DNA of 64,000 nucleotides from Epithemia pelagica (Eukaryota; Bacillariophyta; Bacillariophyceae; Surirellales; Surirellaceae): NCBI GenBank assembly GCA_946965045.2, contig OX337240.1:2294001-2358000 (forward strand), in the 5' to 3' direction. This document shows positions 31,868 to 42,570 of the stretch, in pieces. The position numbers and the translations under genes were made by a program. Position 1 is the stretch's first letter; every line of letters starts with the position of its first letter. The notes below the pieces were generated by a model. That model made no database searches. It was not told where the DNA came from and was given only the letters and a program-made list of their open reading frames with translations.

Positions 31868-32557
31868 TTACACTGCAACTGTCCAATTATACGTTCGCCA
31901 TGGATCGGTGGATGGATTCCGGAATTGCAAGCTTGTCGCAGTCCCTGGCTGTGGAGCATGACTCACCGTCGTGGCTTGTCCACGCCGAACATGTGGTCGT
32001 TTCGGGTACAACGTAGTACTACTACTGGACGTTCTCGTCGTCAATTGCCGATTGGAAAAGGCCCCGGTCCAACAGACATAAAAGTAGGCATGTCCGACAC
32101 CACTCTTGTGTACCATATTGCACGAGGCGTCGGTGCCCGTCATTTCGCGCAACAATTGGGTAAATTCTTCTTGTCGCTTGACGCAACTGGCATCCGTGGA
32201 GGTATCATTTTCAAAGACCACGAGACGATCGTCTTGATAGGATTCCGTATACACATCCTTGGGGTCGCCAATGTATTGTTGGACGCACCAAATGGAATTG
32301 GAGGGATGCTGAAAGTCACACCGATGACAATATTTGGGACAGCGCATGTAATTCTTGACCGTTTCCGGTGGTGTTCCCATATACCCACCGTCCTCGTTGA
32401 TGCAATAGCGTTCTTCGTAAAAATATCGGCGCGAATTCCAGGCGTGAGCCATGGGGAGAAACGCGACACTCGTCATGGCAACAAGACAGAGTAGAAGGAA
32501 ACAAGGTCTGTTCCTTCTCGTCGTAGATTGAAACGAAATCATATTGGTGGTTCCCAT
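31868..32557 (-). CDS. hypothetical secreted Cys-rich protein
   Basis: A 229-residue protein from ATG 32557. Residues ~17-40 (RPCFLLLCLVAMTSVAFLPM) are a good signal peptide ending near AHA-W. The next ~125 residues contain about nine Cys in a spaced pattern (RCPKYCHRCDF, WCVQQY, DASCV) and two aromatic-rich strands. The last ~60 residues are Ser/Thr/Arg-rich. No family recognised. The final part may include an unspliced intron, since its character changes abruptly after VCWTGAF. Confidence 0.6.
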   Translation of the reverse strand: MGTTNMISFQSTTRRNRPCFLLLCLVAMTSVAFLPMAHAWNSRRYFYEERYCINEDGGYMGTPPETVKNYMRCPKYCHRCDFQHPSNSIWCVQQYIGDPKDVYTESYQDDRLVVFENDTSTDASCVKRQEEFTQLLREMTGTDASCNMVHKSGVGHAYFYVCWTGAFSNRQLTTRTSSSSTTLYPKRPHVRRGQATTVSHAPQPGTATSLQFRNPSTDPWRTYNWTVAV

Positions 32558-33831
32558 TGTATACTTCGAGTAGTCTTCTGTAGTAGACCAAAGAGTCGCT
32601 GTGTAGCAATCAAAAAAGTACGTTTAGAAGGTCGAGTCAATCGCAAAAGAGCCAGAAAGAACCGATCTATATATGTGAGGAATGGATCGTGACTTTGCTC
32701 CCACGATTTGGTTCCATACAATTGTCCTTTGACTTGCCTCAAGGATTTTTCCACGAGTACTTAGTTCGTTAGGTTGTCACTCGTACGGCAAAGAATGTCA
32801 ACCACGGATGTGGGGGAATCTCGCAAGGTTGTTTGAGGTAGAGCCAAATCTGTCGACTCGATTGCTGCTATCGCCAGAGCTCCCAATCGACAAACAGGGG
32901 TCGGAGGGGCCTGTTCAAAAAGCGAGGATGTATCGTTCTTGTTGATGGGATGTATCGTGATGGATCGATTCGTACTCAGGGTTGATGTGTGGTTGTCGTC
33001 CCTTGCATTAGTTTTGTTCGCCTCCACAACAGAATATTCGCTCTCTTGATTGATGGATGAGATCCCATCTCAAGTAGAAGAGACACACCAAAGACATTCG
33101 AGAGGCACCAAAAGGCACCAGGTGGCGAAATTCCGAACTCATGCGACTGAAGACTGAACGTTCCATCCAAGAAGGTTGCGACGCCAGCGCGATAGAACAG
33201 CTCGCGCTCGCGTATGCCGAGTAACGAATTCGTCATTCCCAACAATCGTCTTATCTCGAAAATTATCCGTATGGGGTCTAGCTATGGACACTGGTACTGG
33301 TACCTACTCCTAGTCTTTGACGATTTCACTTTTACCATTCGGTTAAAGCAAATGAAGTGACTGTTACTGTGGAAACACTGTCTTACACTATGGTCTTTAT
33401 ATTGTTTGACAAGGTATGCAAGGAACAGGCACTATTGAAAGCTCCAGTGAGGGTTGGTCTTATCTTTCAGATTTATCGCATCGCATTGAAAAATCCTAAG
33501 ATAAGACCAACCCTGACTTGTCGATAGCGCTTGTATGTCAATGCTAAAGGAAGAGAAACGTAAAATGTTTCTGTTTTGGAATGTTTGCCTTGTGTGGGTC
33601 AATGAATCACGACCCGAAACAAATCGCGCTTTGGCAGTCCGAAACTGCTTCCGAATTCATTTGGCACGAATGTGCCCTGTGTGGGGCGGGGGTATCTTTC
33701 GTGCAACCCATTCATGAGAAAGTGCTTGCAAGAACCAGTACTTGCTTCTTTCACTGAAAGAGAGTTCTTTCGATAGCACGAGCAGGGTATGCGGTGGGCC
33801 TTGAACCACATAGTAGCATTCTTGCTTCCGG
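32558..33831. other. long intergenic region
   Basis: About 1.27 kb without a supported gene. Short ORFs on both strands lack features. It holds a strong stem-loop near 33450-33514. Confidence 0.45.
33450..33514. repeat. inverted repeat / stem-loop
   Basis: AGGGTTGGTCTTATCTT (33450-33466) is the exact reverse complement of 33498-33514, with a 31-nt loop; pairing extends 3 bp outward after one mismatch. It could fold in RNA or be a small terminal-inverted-repeat relic. Confidence 0.85.
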
Positions 33832-34290
33832 TCATCGAACCGAGTATCGTGTGCGGTCCGCACGTCGTGCCCCTGGTACCTTTTCAATGGGAACCTGGGT
33901 AAACTTGACGGCCACACCCGTAGTGAATTGATGATGATGATGCTCTACCGAATCGACAGAGTAATCCGACCGATGATCGGCTGCACTGCCTCGTTCCCAT
34001 GATTTTGCAGGGTAAAAGCCACTGTTGGAACCAGAGGAGGAGGTGGCGGACAGTCGTAGTCGCCGAGGCTCGTCGGATTCGCATGGAGGGAGTGAAGCAG
34101 TTGTAGTATTGCAGGGAGCTTCGCGAGCTCGTTGCTTCAAACTTTGAGTGGCTTGTTTCAAGGATCGCTTTCGACGACGCTGTGACATTTCGTCCTCGTC
34201 TTGGAGCTTGATGTCTCGCATGGCCGCACGGAGGCACAGATTCGCCCAAAATCCCATGGTCGGACGATGCGAGGAGAGTTGTTCAATCAT
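33832..34290 (-). CDS. hypothetical basic protein
   Basis: A 152-residue ORF from ATG 34290. It begins MIEQLSSHRPTMGFWANLCL, then has a highly basic helix (QRRRKRSLKQATQSLKQR), a Ser-rich linker and a His-rich segment before a final V-K-F-rich part. No domain recognised. Accepted only tentatively, from length and the ordered N-terminus. Confidence 0.35.
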   Translation of the reverse strand: MIEQLSSHRPTMGFWANLCLRAAMRDIKLQDEDEMSQRRRKRSLKQATQSLKQRAREAPCNTTTASLPPCESDEPRRLRLSATSSSGSNSGFYPAKSWERGSAADHRSDYSVDSVEHHHHQFTTGVAVKFTQVPIEKVPGARRADRTRYSVR

Positions 34291-35023
34291 TTTTATGAGC
34301 AATGGAGGTGCCTTGGGAGTTGAGTCATGAATGAGTTCTTGTCATTGATTGAAAGAGTGAAGCAAACGTGAACGTGCACTTCTTTGTTGTGAGAGACCTC
34401 TCGTTGGCGAGTAAAAAAGGCCGCGAAAAGCGAGACAGCCACACAAACACGCGCAAACCCACTTCCTTGCTCCTTGAAACAAACCCCCCACTTCCTTGCT
34501 CCTTGAAGCAAACCCCAGCGTCATGAGGAGAAAATATGGGTAAAAAGTGATGGATTCGTCCCAGGGAACAGACGCTTGGTAGTTCATGATTGAGATGGCG
34601 TCTATCGCGCATCCACTTTCACACCAGTTGATCAGACACAGAGAGGGAAGATGAGTCCCGGGTCCCCAGAATTACGTTCTCTACAATGTTGTATTCTATT
34701 TTTCTGGACAGTCGTGCTCGTATGCGAATGTCAAGTTTTTTGGTGAAGGCAAAAAGCCCATCCATGACTCATGACACATTAAATAATACGCACCAATGTG
34801 GAAAGTCTATGATGATTTATTTTAAGTCTGCGTTATTCTCGATGTGCTTGCTTCCTATCTCGAAAAGAGCACATATTATGCGTTGCTTTCTTCTGCGTAA
34901 GGAACCCCTTTTCCTTGGGCAGAGAGCTTTATTCGTGCAAGGACTTGATGTCCTTGTTTTCGCTTTAGCGGAATGAGATATTGTCCCTCCTGTCGCGGCT
35001 CGCGGCTTGCCTACGTTTTACCA
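34291..35023. other. intergenic
   Basis: About 730 nt with no supported gene; includes a 29-bp tandem duplication (next entry) and A/T-rich sequence from 34680. Confidence 0.45.
34461..34516. repeat. 29-bp tandem duplication
   Basis: ACTTCCTTGCTCCTTGAA begins at 34461 and 34490; copies differ by one base and one C in the trailing C run. Confidence 0.85.
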
Positions 35024-36589
35024 TTACCACATGGACCATGCGGGTCCCCCCTTGGCGCCGGTGAGAAAGGAACGAGGTGAAATGGCAAACAAACTCTCCA
35101 CGACAGCCGTCGCCACTGCGGTCGAAGTTGTCGAAGACGTGTCCATGGTCGTGGTGGTTGAGACGGTGGAGTCACTCCCAATCGTTGTCAAGGAATAGGG
35201 CTGTGGGCCAAACGTTTTGGAACCGATATCGGCATGTTTACCAAATGGGTCTTCTTCGCATCCTTCTTCTTGGTGCGAATGGTCCACATGGACATGGACC
35301 ATGCCAGATCGTGGGCACCAGCCGTGTTGTTGCGCCCAGGATGAGGACGATGGCATGGGCGCGTTGGTAGATGCGGCGAATACCGGTGGAGAAGGTCGAC
35401 CTTTCAAGAGAATGCCACCATTTTGAGAAGAGGAAGAGGTAGTTGTTCTACCATGGTCGCTTGTTTGTTCTGGGCCGTTTGTCAGGGCATATGGATTGGG
35501 ACCTTCCAGAACAATGTGTTTGGTTGGTTCATGGTCGACGGGAGGAGGCAAAATTTCCGCCACCCCATGGTCCCTGCTCGACAATGGAATAGCTGTGGTA
35601 GAAAGCTCCCGACTTTTCGGGTGGTGGTGGTGTGGGTGCAGGAGCAAGGACGGAGGCGGGTGATTGGTTGTTCCCAGGGAGACAGCCATGGCAAATGTAT
35701 GGGAATCCACAGGATCCGTCGGTTGTTGATAGGGAAATGCTGACGAAGTCGATACTGTCGTGATGGATGACGTATCCAATGTCTGTGCATGATACATGGC
35801 AGATGGAGGAATGTACAAGGATGATGATGAGGATGTAGGTACAAGTGTCTTTTCGAAACCACCATTTGGTGCATCGCCTTGTGCTGCAATCGTAGCACTA
35901 CGGTAACCACACGTGTTGGGAATGGTGCCGCCTCCTCCCTTGTAACACGTCTGCTGTAGTGCCGGACCATGATCGTGCGAGGATGGAACACTGTCGTTTC
36001 GAGTCCTTGGAAGCAATGCCGCAACTTCCCGTTTCGTGTGTTGCTGCTGCAAGTGAGGCTGTGGATGAAACCAATGGTTCTCGACAGTTTGTCGCAAAGT
36101 AGGTGCGATTGTTTGCAGTGACCCTTTGGCAGGAATTTGTGTGGTTGTGGTTGTTGTCACTGGTGTTGGCGGTGCAGAGTTGGTCTGGACCGGTTCTCGA
36201 TCTTGTTGTTGTTGTTGTTGTTTTTGTAACACAGTGGGAGGCGGCACCGCAGCAGTATGGATGGAAGAGGAGGTAGTAGTAGATGCTGTAGCCGTGGACG
36301 ACGACAATACCGATGGGTGATTCTTTTTCCGATTCTTGCGTCCTCCTCGACATCCTCGGGGACGATGACTTCGTCGTCGGCGGGCCGCATGCAGACTGTC
36401 ACTGCACGTCGTAGTCGCTCCTGTTGCTGTAGTGCCACACTCGCCTTGTTCCTGGATGGTGGTTGGTGGGGATTTTCCCATTTGGCGAGGAGCCACGACG
36501 ACGCCATCGCAATCTTCTGGACCGCTCCAGGAGGAGGAGGACGATGATGATGAGAGCGACATGGTATCCTTGGTTAGGACGACAACCAT
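35024..36589 (-). CDS. hypothetical low-complexity protein with basic cluster
   Basis: A 521-residue ORF from ATG 36589, almost wholly disordered: Ser-rich start, a strong basic cluster at ~70-90 (RRRRSHRPRGCRGGRKNRKK) that could be a nuclear localisation or nucleic-acid-binding signal, poly-Gln, poly-Thr and His/Pro-rich stretches. Short blocks such as PSSSSLYIPPSAMYH and GPNPYALTNGP are of normal complexity. The frame is long and open and codon usage resembles neighbours, so it is probably coding. No domain recognised. Confidence 0.55.
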   Translation of the reverse strand: MVVVLTKDTMSLSSSSSSSSWSGPEDCDGVVVAPRQMGKSPPTTIQEQGECGTTATGATTTCSDSLHAARRRRSHRPRGCRGGRKNRKKNHPSVLSSSTATASTTTSSSIHTAAVPPPTVLQKQQQQQQDREPVQTNSAPPTPVTTTTTTQIPAKGSLQTIAPTLRQTVENHWFHPQPHLQQQHTKREVAALLPRTRNDSVPSSHDHGPALQQTCYKGGGGTIPNTCGYRSATIAAQGDAPNGGFEKTLVPTSSSSSLYIPPSAMYHAQTLDTSSITTVSTSSAFPYQQPTDPVDSHTFAMAVSLGTTNHPPPSLLLHPHHHHPKSRELSTTAIPLSSRDHGVAEILPPPVDHEPTKHIVLEGPNPYALTNGPEQTSDHGRTTTSSSSQNGGILLKGRPSPPVFAASTNAPMPSSSSWAQQHGWCPRSGMVHVHVDHSHQEEGCEEDPFGKHADIGSKTFGPQPYSLTTIGSDSTVSTTTTMDTSSTTSTAVATAVVESLFAISPRSFLTGAKGGPAWSMW

Positions 36590-37569
36590 GCTGCTGCTGC
36601 TTTCTTGGATAATGATGATAATCTATGAGAGACCAATCACACGCGACAACAGTCTTCTTTCCAACCTTGATCTCCGTCGTTCCACAACAGACCCACACGG
36701 CACAACAGCACCTCCAATCTCCTTCTCCCCGTTGGTCTCCTCGTGTCTTGGATGGATCAGCATGTACTGTGGTTGTTCGGCTTGCTAGAATACAACCGAA
36801 CCAAAAATGAAGTAAGAAAGACCCAATCAATGAACACTGGAGATGATGAGGATGATGGTGAGTAACAACAAACCAAACAAGATGGATGTCAATTCTCAGA
36901 CCATCGATTAAATATAATGAAATATCATGGATTCTCGCTAAGGACGCTCCCCATCATATTACGGCATCATTCGGAACACGAGACGTCGCAGTCAGTGTCG
37001 ACTCGCCTTTTTTCTGCGACGGGTTCAAATTTTAAAGTTTACGATTTCGATTATATAGACCGCATGTCCGACACGACTTGGGATAGATGAAAATTGCATG
37101 CCGATTTCAATTACTTAGAACCCGAACGGCGATGCGATGGAAATTGCACGCCTGTTTATCGTTTTAAAAGCCTGTCCGTCTATCGATGGGCTTGCAGCAG
37201 ATTCCAGGCCAAGACAAGCGATGCCCGAATTCGTTCCGAGATCAAAATTCAAACTCCTCTCGGTGCGATATGGAAAAATCCCCAGGAGTTTTGCTTTTTT
37301 TCGATCCGAAGTCTGAAAAATCAATCAGAAACAGGAAAAATGGCGGATCATGGTACTCCCTGGAGATTCTTATGATATGGAATCGAAACTAAAAGATCTT
37401 CAGAAGCCCAGGAACATCACCAACCGTCAGGGAGTCATTCAATTCGTCCTGTGGACGCTTCCCTTTTGGTGATTTGCCATTCAACAACGATCTTCTCGCC
37501 TGGTGACTGTTTGGTTGTCTTTCTTGTTGTTTCTTGCCAGACCCTGTGTAAAGTATAAGATATAGGACC
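36590..37569. other. divergent intergenic region
   Basis: About 980 nt upstream of TFIIF alpha (+) and of the low-complexity gene (-). Small ORFs only; nothing recognised. Confidence 0.45.
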
Positions 37570-39846
37570 ATGAACAACACTACGACGGGCTTGGCCGGGA
37601 AGAAACGCAAGGCTCCACCGGCTCCTGCCAACTCGACCAAAACAACCACCACCACAACACCAACGACGGGCGTCGATACCGTCTTGACGCTTCGGGGTCG
37701 TCCCTTGGCCGTGGGGGAATCGCTGCGCTTTGTCTTGGTCAAGGGTCCATCGGCGACACGTGTGGGAACGGGAGATCCCGTCGATAGTACATCGCCCTTG
37801 GAAAAATTTCCCTTGATTGCCAAATTTGGAGAATCGGTGGTGCGTCCGCACTTTACCCGCAACCCCTGGCAATCGGCACGCTTGTATCAACAGGAAATTC
37901 CCAAACCCATCGACGATTCCGACGACGACAATGACAAGGAGGAGGAAACGGCGGATCATTTGTCGTCGATCAATCGACCGCGCAAAAAGCGATGGCGCTA
38001 TGGCGCCGAAGGCACGGCACCCCGTCAATGGATTTTGCAAGAAAATGTCGATTTTTTACAAACCATGGTCGATCGCAAAGAACAACAACAACAACAATCC
38101 TCCAACAGTGACAATCTGCATGGCGATTCTACTAATGCAGCAGCGTCGTCGTCTTCCACATTGTCGAGTCGGTACGAGGGCATTCCCGAACACAATTCCA
38201 GTTTGTATGCCTTGATTCGAGTGGCCAAATCACCACCACAATCACAATTACCCGACAACGAGGAGGAGGAGACTCTACAGGTTTGTTTGTTGCCTCAAGA
38301 TCGAAATTGTACCATTCCCTTTTCCCAACCCGCCGCCCGCAAAACGTATAGTTTGACCGAAGCCGAACATGTCATTAGTGATCAACGCATGGGATTGGTC
38401 CAAAATTTGCATCACATGGGCAATCCGGGAAGAACGACCGACACGATGATGATGAGTGGCGCCACTACTGGGAGTACGACTGCAAAACATGACAGTGACG
38501 CGGCCGGAGACACGGGTGGCAGCAATCCCCCCGAGTCCCTGCCACCACCCCCACCGCGTCCCAATATTTTGGCCTTGCGCAAAAAGGCGGCACATTCCAG
38601 TAAGGGACGCTTACTGAATCGATTGCAAGCCAAATCCAAAACCAATGAGGAGGAAGAAGATGGAGATGATGTCATGGCCGATGTCACCTTCAAACATCGC
38701 AAGGGTTCCGGTGGTGGTGCGCGGAAGGAATTGTTACAATCCATGCAAGAAGGTGTCACCGTCTCGGAAGAAGGGGTACTGGGGGGAACCAATGATGTCA
38801 TGTTTGGAGGACGACAACGGTTTGCGCAGTTGGTTGTTCCCAGTGGTGGAACCGACGGAGCAGGCGGAGGCAATCGACGAGATGGTGGAGAGGGCGACGG
38901 AAGTGGTGGGCCGGATGGAGCCGACGGTGGCGATGGTCGATTGAATACGGAATTGGGTGGGGCCAATGATGAAAAGGGGGAACGAGGGGCCGATGGAGCC
39001 GCCATGGACGATGATTTTTATCAACGAGACGTCCAAGCTGAATACGAAGAATTGGACTACGATGCCAAGGAACAGTTTGACGATGACGATGTCGATTTGG
39101 GTGAGGGAGAAGTCATGGATACGGGCAATGGCATGGATGGAGCCGATGACTTGGACGACGAATTGGATGACGAGGACGAGGACAATGACGAGGATGACGG
39201 CAATAAGGGAGCTGAAGGATTGGCTTCCTTGGCAGGGTTTCAAGCCCTTTTGGCCAAGGCGCGGGGAGAAGTACCTGCCAATGCCGATGGAGGAGGAGAA
39301 GATGGAACAGGAGGCGATGCCAATGGTACCTCGCCCGATTCCTCCAATCTACCGTCCACCAATGCCAAGAAACAATCTTCTTACCTCTATCAACCAAAAA
39401 AGAAGAAAACATTGGATCACATGTCCAAAATCATGTTGGCTGCCGAAAAGTCACGATTGGATGCGGAAGCGGCCCAACATCATGGTAGCAACAACACCCA
39501 AGCCAATACGGAATCGTTGTCCGAGTCTCCTGCTGTCGCACCAGCAGCCACCCTTCCTCCACCTCCCGTGGCTCCTACGACTGCTACCACAACCACGACA
39601 ACAACCGAACGAGATGCCAATGGATTACGCATCATTTCCAAGGTTGCCGTGCAACAAGAAATTTGGTTGAATCACGGATCCATTCCCATGAAACGATTGA
39701 TGAAAATTTTTGATGTCAAAAAGAAATCGCCGCAAGAACGACAAGATCAATTCCGAGACATTGTCAAGGAATTGTGTATCATGAAATCGGATCCCATTAA
39801 TGGCCGTATGCTGGTGTTGAAACAACATTATGCTAGAGGATCGTAA
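37570..39846 (+). CDS. TFIIF-alpha: transcription initiation factor IIF alpha subunit (RAP74)
   Basis: A 758-residue protein of the Pol II preinitiation complex; with TFIIF beta it binds Pol II and stabilises it at promoters. The N-terminal dimerisation region is recognisable through the RAP74-like stretch from APRQWILQ (~155) to SRYEGIPEHNSSLYALIRVA (~200-220). The centre is long, Gly- and Asp/Glu-rich and disordered, as in other RAP74 proteins (DDDFYQRDVQAEYEELDYDA). The C-terminal ~65 residues form the winged helix that contacts FCP1/TFIIB: VAVQQEIWLNHGSIPMKRLM, then KKKSPQERQDQFRDIVKELC, then MLVLKQHY. It starts at ATG 37570, 9 nt after an in-frame stop region. Larger than human RAP74 (517) because of the acidic insert. 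No intron. Confidence 0.85.
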   Translation: MNNTTTGLAGKKRKAPPAPANSTKTTTTTTPTTGVDTVLTLRGRPLAVGESLRFVLVKGPSATRVGTGDPVDSTSPLEKFPLIAKFGESVVRPHFTRNPWQSARLYQQEIPKPIDDSDDDNDKEEETADHLSSINRPRKKRWRYGAEGTAPRQWILQENVDFLQTMVDRKEQQQQQSSNSDNLHGDSTNAAASSSSTLSSRYEGIPEHNSSLYALIRVAKSPPQSQLPDNEEEETLQVCLLPQDRNCTIPFSQPAARKTYSLTEAEHVISDQRMGLVQNLHHMGNPGRTTDTMMMSGATTGSTTAKHDSDAAGDTGGSNPPESLPPPPPRPNILALRKKAAHSSKGRLLNRLQAKSKTNEEEEDGDDVMADVTFKHRKGSGGGARKELLQSMQEGVTVSEEGVLGGTNDVMFGGRQRFAQLVVPSGGTDGAGGGNRRDGGEGDGSGGPDGADGGDGRLNTELGGANDEKGERGADGAAMDDDFYQRDVQAEYEELDYDAKEQFDDDDVDLGEGEVMDTGNGMDGADDLDDELDDEDEDNDEDDGNKGAEGLASLAGFQALLAKARGEVPANADGGGEDGTGGDANGTSPDSSNLPSTNAKKQSSYLYQPKKKKTLDHMSKIMLAAEKSRLDAEAAQHHGSNNTQANTESLSESPAVAPAATLPPPPVAPTTATTTTTTTERDANGLRIISKVAVQQEIWLNHGSIPMKRLMKIFDVKKKSPQERQDQFRDIVKELCIMKSDPINGRMLVLKQHYARGS

Positions 39847-40239
39847 ATGCCAGTATACGAACGTTGGCCGCTCATGATTATTGCAGAGCGGCAATGGAAT
39901 GAACGCCAGCAAACTATAGACCGTTTCATAGCGCTATCCTACTCCTATCATTCATTTCATTGTTGCAGGAAATATTGGTCTTGTGACTACGCGTTTCTCG
40001 AAACAGATGGAATCTAGCTCTGCTCTGTAACCTTTTTTGGAGCATTGATGATGTCGTTGCGTTCCAGTTTTGAGGATGGAACCAAGAGCTTGAGGTAGTC
40101 ATTATGCTTGTATCCTTCCACTGAGACTGGGACGATCGTAGTAGGTAAAACTCGAGACTCAAACCAAGGTCCTTCTCGCACGGATGGATGAGTGCAATCC
40201 AGAGTAGCCTGACCAATCGCATACACACAAAAAACATTG
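39847..40239. other. intergenic between convergent genes
   Basis: About 390 nt shared by two 3' ends; nothing recognised. Confidence 0.5.
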
Positions 40240-42570
40240 TCACCGTTCACCGCGCCGCACTCCATCCACATGGTTCCATGGCAAAATGCTTCTCCACAAC
40301 AACTCCACCAAAGGCAGGTCAGGATCAATGACTCCCGTCGGTGGCCCCAAAAACCGCGGCTGCGGCGGCGGTACTCTCTGTCCCGGAACAAGACCCGGAG
40401 GAATTGGACCACCACCCTGTTGTTGTTGTTGCTGCTGCTGTTGCATACGGCGCAAGAGTCGTGGACGTCGATGCGGTTCCACCACCATGGCTTGAGCGAC
40501 CAATCCAGGATCCAACACATTGGCTTCGGGAGGGAGTTGTGCAATTTGAGTGTCCCACATGGAGGAATTGAAATCCACATAACGGGCCATTGGCAAGGGC
40601 AGTGGAGGGACGGTGGTATCCTTGTCAGAATTCATCGTAAGAGGCTCATGATGATGGGTGACTTGGACACTGCAATCGTACAAGAGTTGCTGCACGGCAG
40701 TGTCTCCCCAGAGTTGGGCACTGAGCTGGACGTAGCAGCGAATGACTTTGTCACTGGCTTGGACGGCTGGTCCCATCCAGAGCGATTCTTCATGACTCAA
40801 CCAATGATTTTGCAATTGAGCGTGTCGTGTCGCAAGTTGGTCCAAGACGGGCATCCAATCCCGTCGACAGGATCGACCGGTGACATCCACGTTTCCGGCT
40901 TCCAACAACAAGCCCACAACAGACGGAAAGGTGGCAATGGCACGGCACAAGGCATGCCGCGTCGCGGCAGTGTCATCGTCGTCATCGTCGCTGCCCCGAA
41001 TGTGAAAGAGAGCCAGTGCATAGGAAAAGGCCCAATTGGGCAACTCCACCAAGTCGCACGACACAAAATCATGATCCTGGTTGTTGTGGTCGTCCTCGGT
41101 TTGTCGGAGTAGAATGGAAATGGCCTTGCCTTCCACCATGTCTAGAATCCACTGATGGGCCGATTCGGAACGACACGAGAGGGCAAAACTGTCCACCACG
41201 GCCAACAGGTGGTAGGGATCTCGGAGGGGATCCAGGGCCAGTAGATATTGGGACAGAGCCCAACTCGAGGTCCACAAATTCGCCCGGCGACTGACTTGAA
41301 TCAAACGATACAAGCTCTCAAAATAACCACGATTGGTGTCCACCGTCCAATCCATGAATCGGCAACTGGAGGAGGAAGAAAATCGGACCAAACTGGCACA
41401 TTCGTAGACCCACAAACATCGTTTCAAAAAATGCAAGGCTTGATCGTTTTGATTGACTTGCTGAAACAAGGTGGCCAATTGCAAGAGGGCTGGAGTCACA
41501 AAGGGATGATGAATGACAAACAACAAGAGTGCATTGGGATCTCCTGTGTTTTGAATTGTGTGGTAATCCTCCACTTCTTGGTCCAAACTATCGGCTTGGA
41601 CAAAGACATACCAATCACTGGGGCTGCTATTCCAACCCACGGAGGTGGTATTGTAGGGCCATGGAACCGACCATGGCTCCATGGTCGTGGCACTCCTGCG
41701 GGTGCTGCTGCCGCTACTGCTCGTCGGAGCATGGGGATTGGCATGATTGTAGGTGGTCATTCCCATACCACCACCTACCAAACTGGGTGGTTTCACTTGT
41801 CGATTCGGTGGCGCACCAAACAAAAAGGACGCGGAGGATCGACTCGTGTTGATGTTGTTGTTGTGGTTGCTACTGCCGGATGGATGGCGTCGATTCTCTC
41901 CTCCACCACCGGCCAAGGCATGACGCCGACTCCACTCCAAATTCAAGGCCCGAATCTCCATGTGTTGCGTAATGACACTTGTTCTCGCCATGGCTGCGGC
42001 TCTGGTTGTTGTCTCTGCGTCGCTCGGGGACACTGCCTCGTTGCCTTGCTTTGGAATCGCGGATTCCTCGTCTTTTTGTCGAAATTCATCTAGCAGTCTA
42101 TCCAAATCTTCTTCTTCTTCTTCTTTCAGATCGGCTTGCTCCTCCTCCTTCTGATTCGATTGCGATACAGGAGGAACTCGGGTGATGATATGTGGATTGT
42201 TACTTTCATGTTCCAAAGGAGGAGGAGAAGGAGAAGGTGAGGATGAGGATGGACCAACCGTGTCTCGTGGTTCCTCCTTGGTGGTCCCCTTTTTCTCATC
42301 CGAATCGACTCCACTTGAACTAGTAGTCGTTGGTGCATTCTCGGATGCTTCCTCTTCACTGCTAGTTTCGTCCTCATCGTCACTGGAAAAATCCACAAAG
42401 GCCGATCGTCGATTCGTGGTATCGTCTTCGTAGTGGTTGTCGTCTTGCTCCTCCTCGGTGCTTTCCTCCTCCTTCTCGTTGTCGTCGTTGTCGTCCTTTC
42501 CTGGCCGCAGTCCGGCGAGTTCCTGCAAGGCATGGTCACCCCGAAGTTTGCGCATACTTCGAGCACTCAT
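40240..42570 (-). CDS. TCF25: TCF25 / Rqc1-like ribosome quality-control factor
   Basis: A 776-residue protein when started at ATG 42570, which gives the family N-terminus MSARSMRKLRGD. The frame is open to an upstream ATG at 42810, which would add 80 residues without family character. TCF25/Rqc1 joins the Ltn1-NEMF complex on stalled 60S subunits and guides ubiquitin chain type on the nascent chain. Visible: acidic N-terminal third, then MEIRALNLEWSRRHALAG, WYVFVQADSLDQEVEDYH, a helical-repeat body (NDQALHFLKRCLWVYECA; LWTSSWALSQYLLALDPLRD) and the conserved end LVELLWRSILPWNHVDGVR. A poly-Gln run sits near the C-terminus. No intron. Confidence 0.85.
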   Translation of the reverse strand: MSARSMRKLRGDHALQELAGLRPGKDDNDDNEKEEESTEEEQDDNHYEDDTTNRRSAFVDFSSDDEDETSSEEEASENAPTTTSSSGVDSDEKKGTTKEEPRDTVGPSSSSPSPSPPPLEHESNNPHIITRVPPVSQSNQKEEEQADLKEEEEEDLDRLLDEFRQKDEESAIPKQGNEAVSPSDAETTTRAAAMARTSVITQHMEIRALNLEWSRRHALAGGGGENRRHPSGSSNHNNNINTSRSSASFLFGAPPNRQVKPPSLVGGGMGMTTYNHANPHAPTSSSGSSTRRSATTMEPWSVPWPYNTTSVGWNSSPSDWYVFVQADSLDQEVEDYHTIQNTGDPNALLLFVIHHPFVTPALLQLATLFQQVNQNDQALHFLKRCLWVYECASLVRFSSSSSCRFMDWTVDTNRGYFESLYRLIQVSRRANLWTSSWALSQYLLALDPLRDPYHLLAVVDSFALSCRSESAHQWILDMVEGKAISILLRQTEDDHNNQDHDFVSCDLVELPNWAFSYALALFHIRGSDDDDDDTAATRHALCRAIATFPSVVGLLLEAGNVDVTGRSCRRDWMPVLDQLATRHAQLQNHWLSHEESLWMGPAVQASDKVIRCYVQLSAQLWGDTAVQQLLYDCSVQVTHHHEPLTMNSDKDTTVPPLPLPMARYVDFNSSMWDTQIAQLPPEANVLDPGLVAQAMVVEPHRRPRLLRRMQQQQQQQQQGGGPIPPGLVPGQRVPPPQPRFLGPPTGVIDPDLPLVELLWRSILPWNHVDGVRRGER

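Noticed and set aside
31634-32494. 286-codon + strand ORF
   Set aside because: Antisense to a frame with a clear signal peptide and ordered cysteines; the + strand product has no features.
40237-42093. + strand ORFs of ~290 codons
   Set aside because: Antisense shadows of TCF25, whose conserved motifs fix the coding strand.
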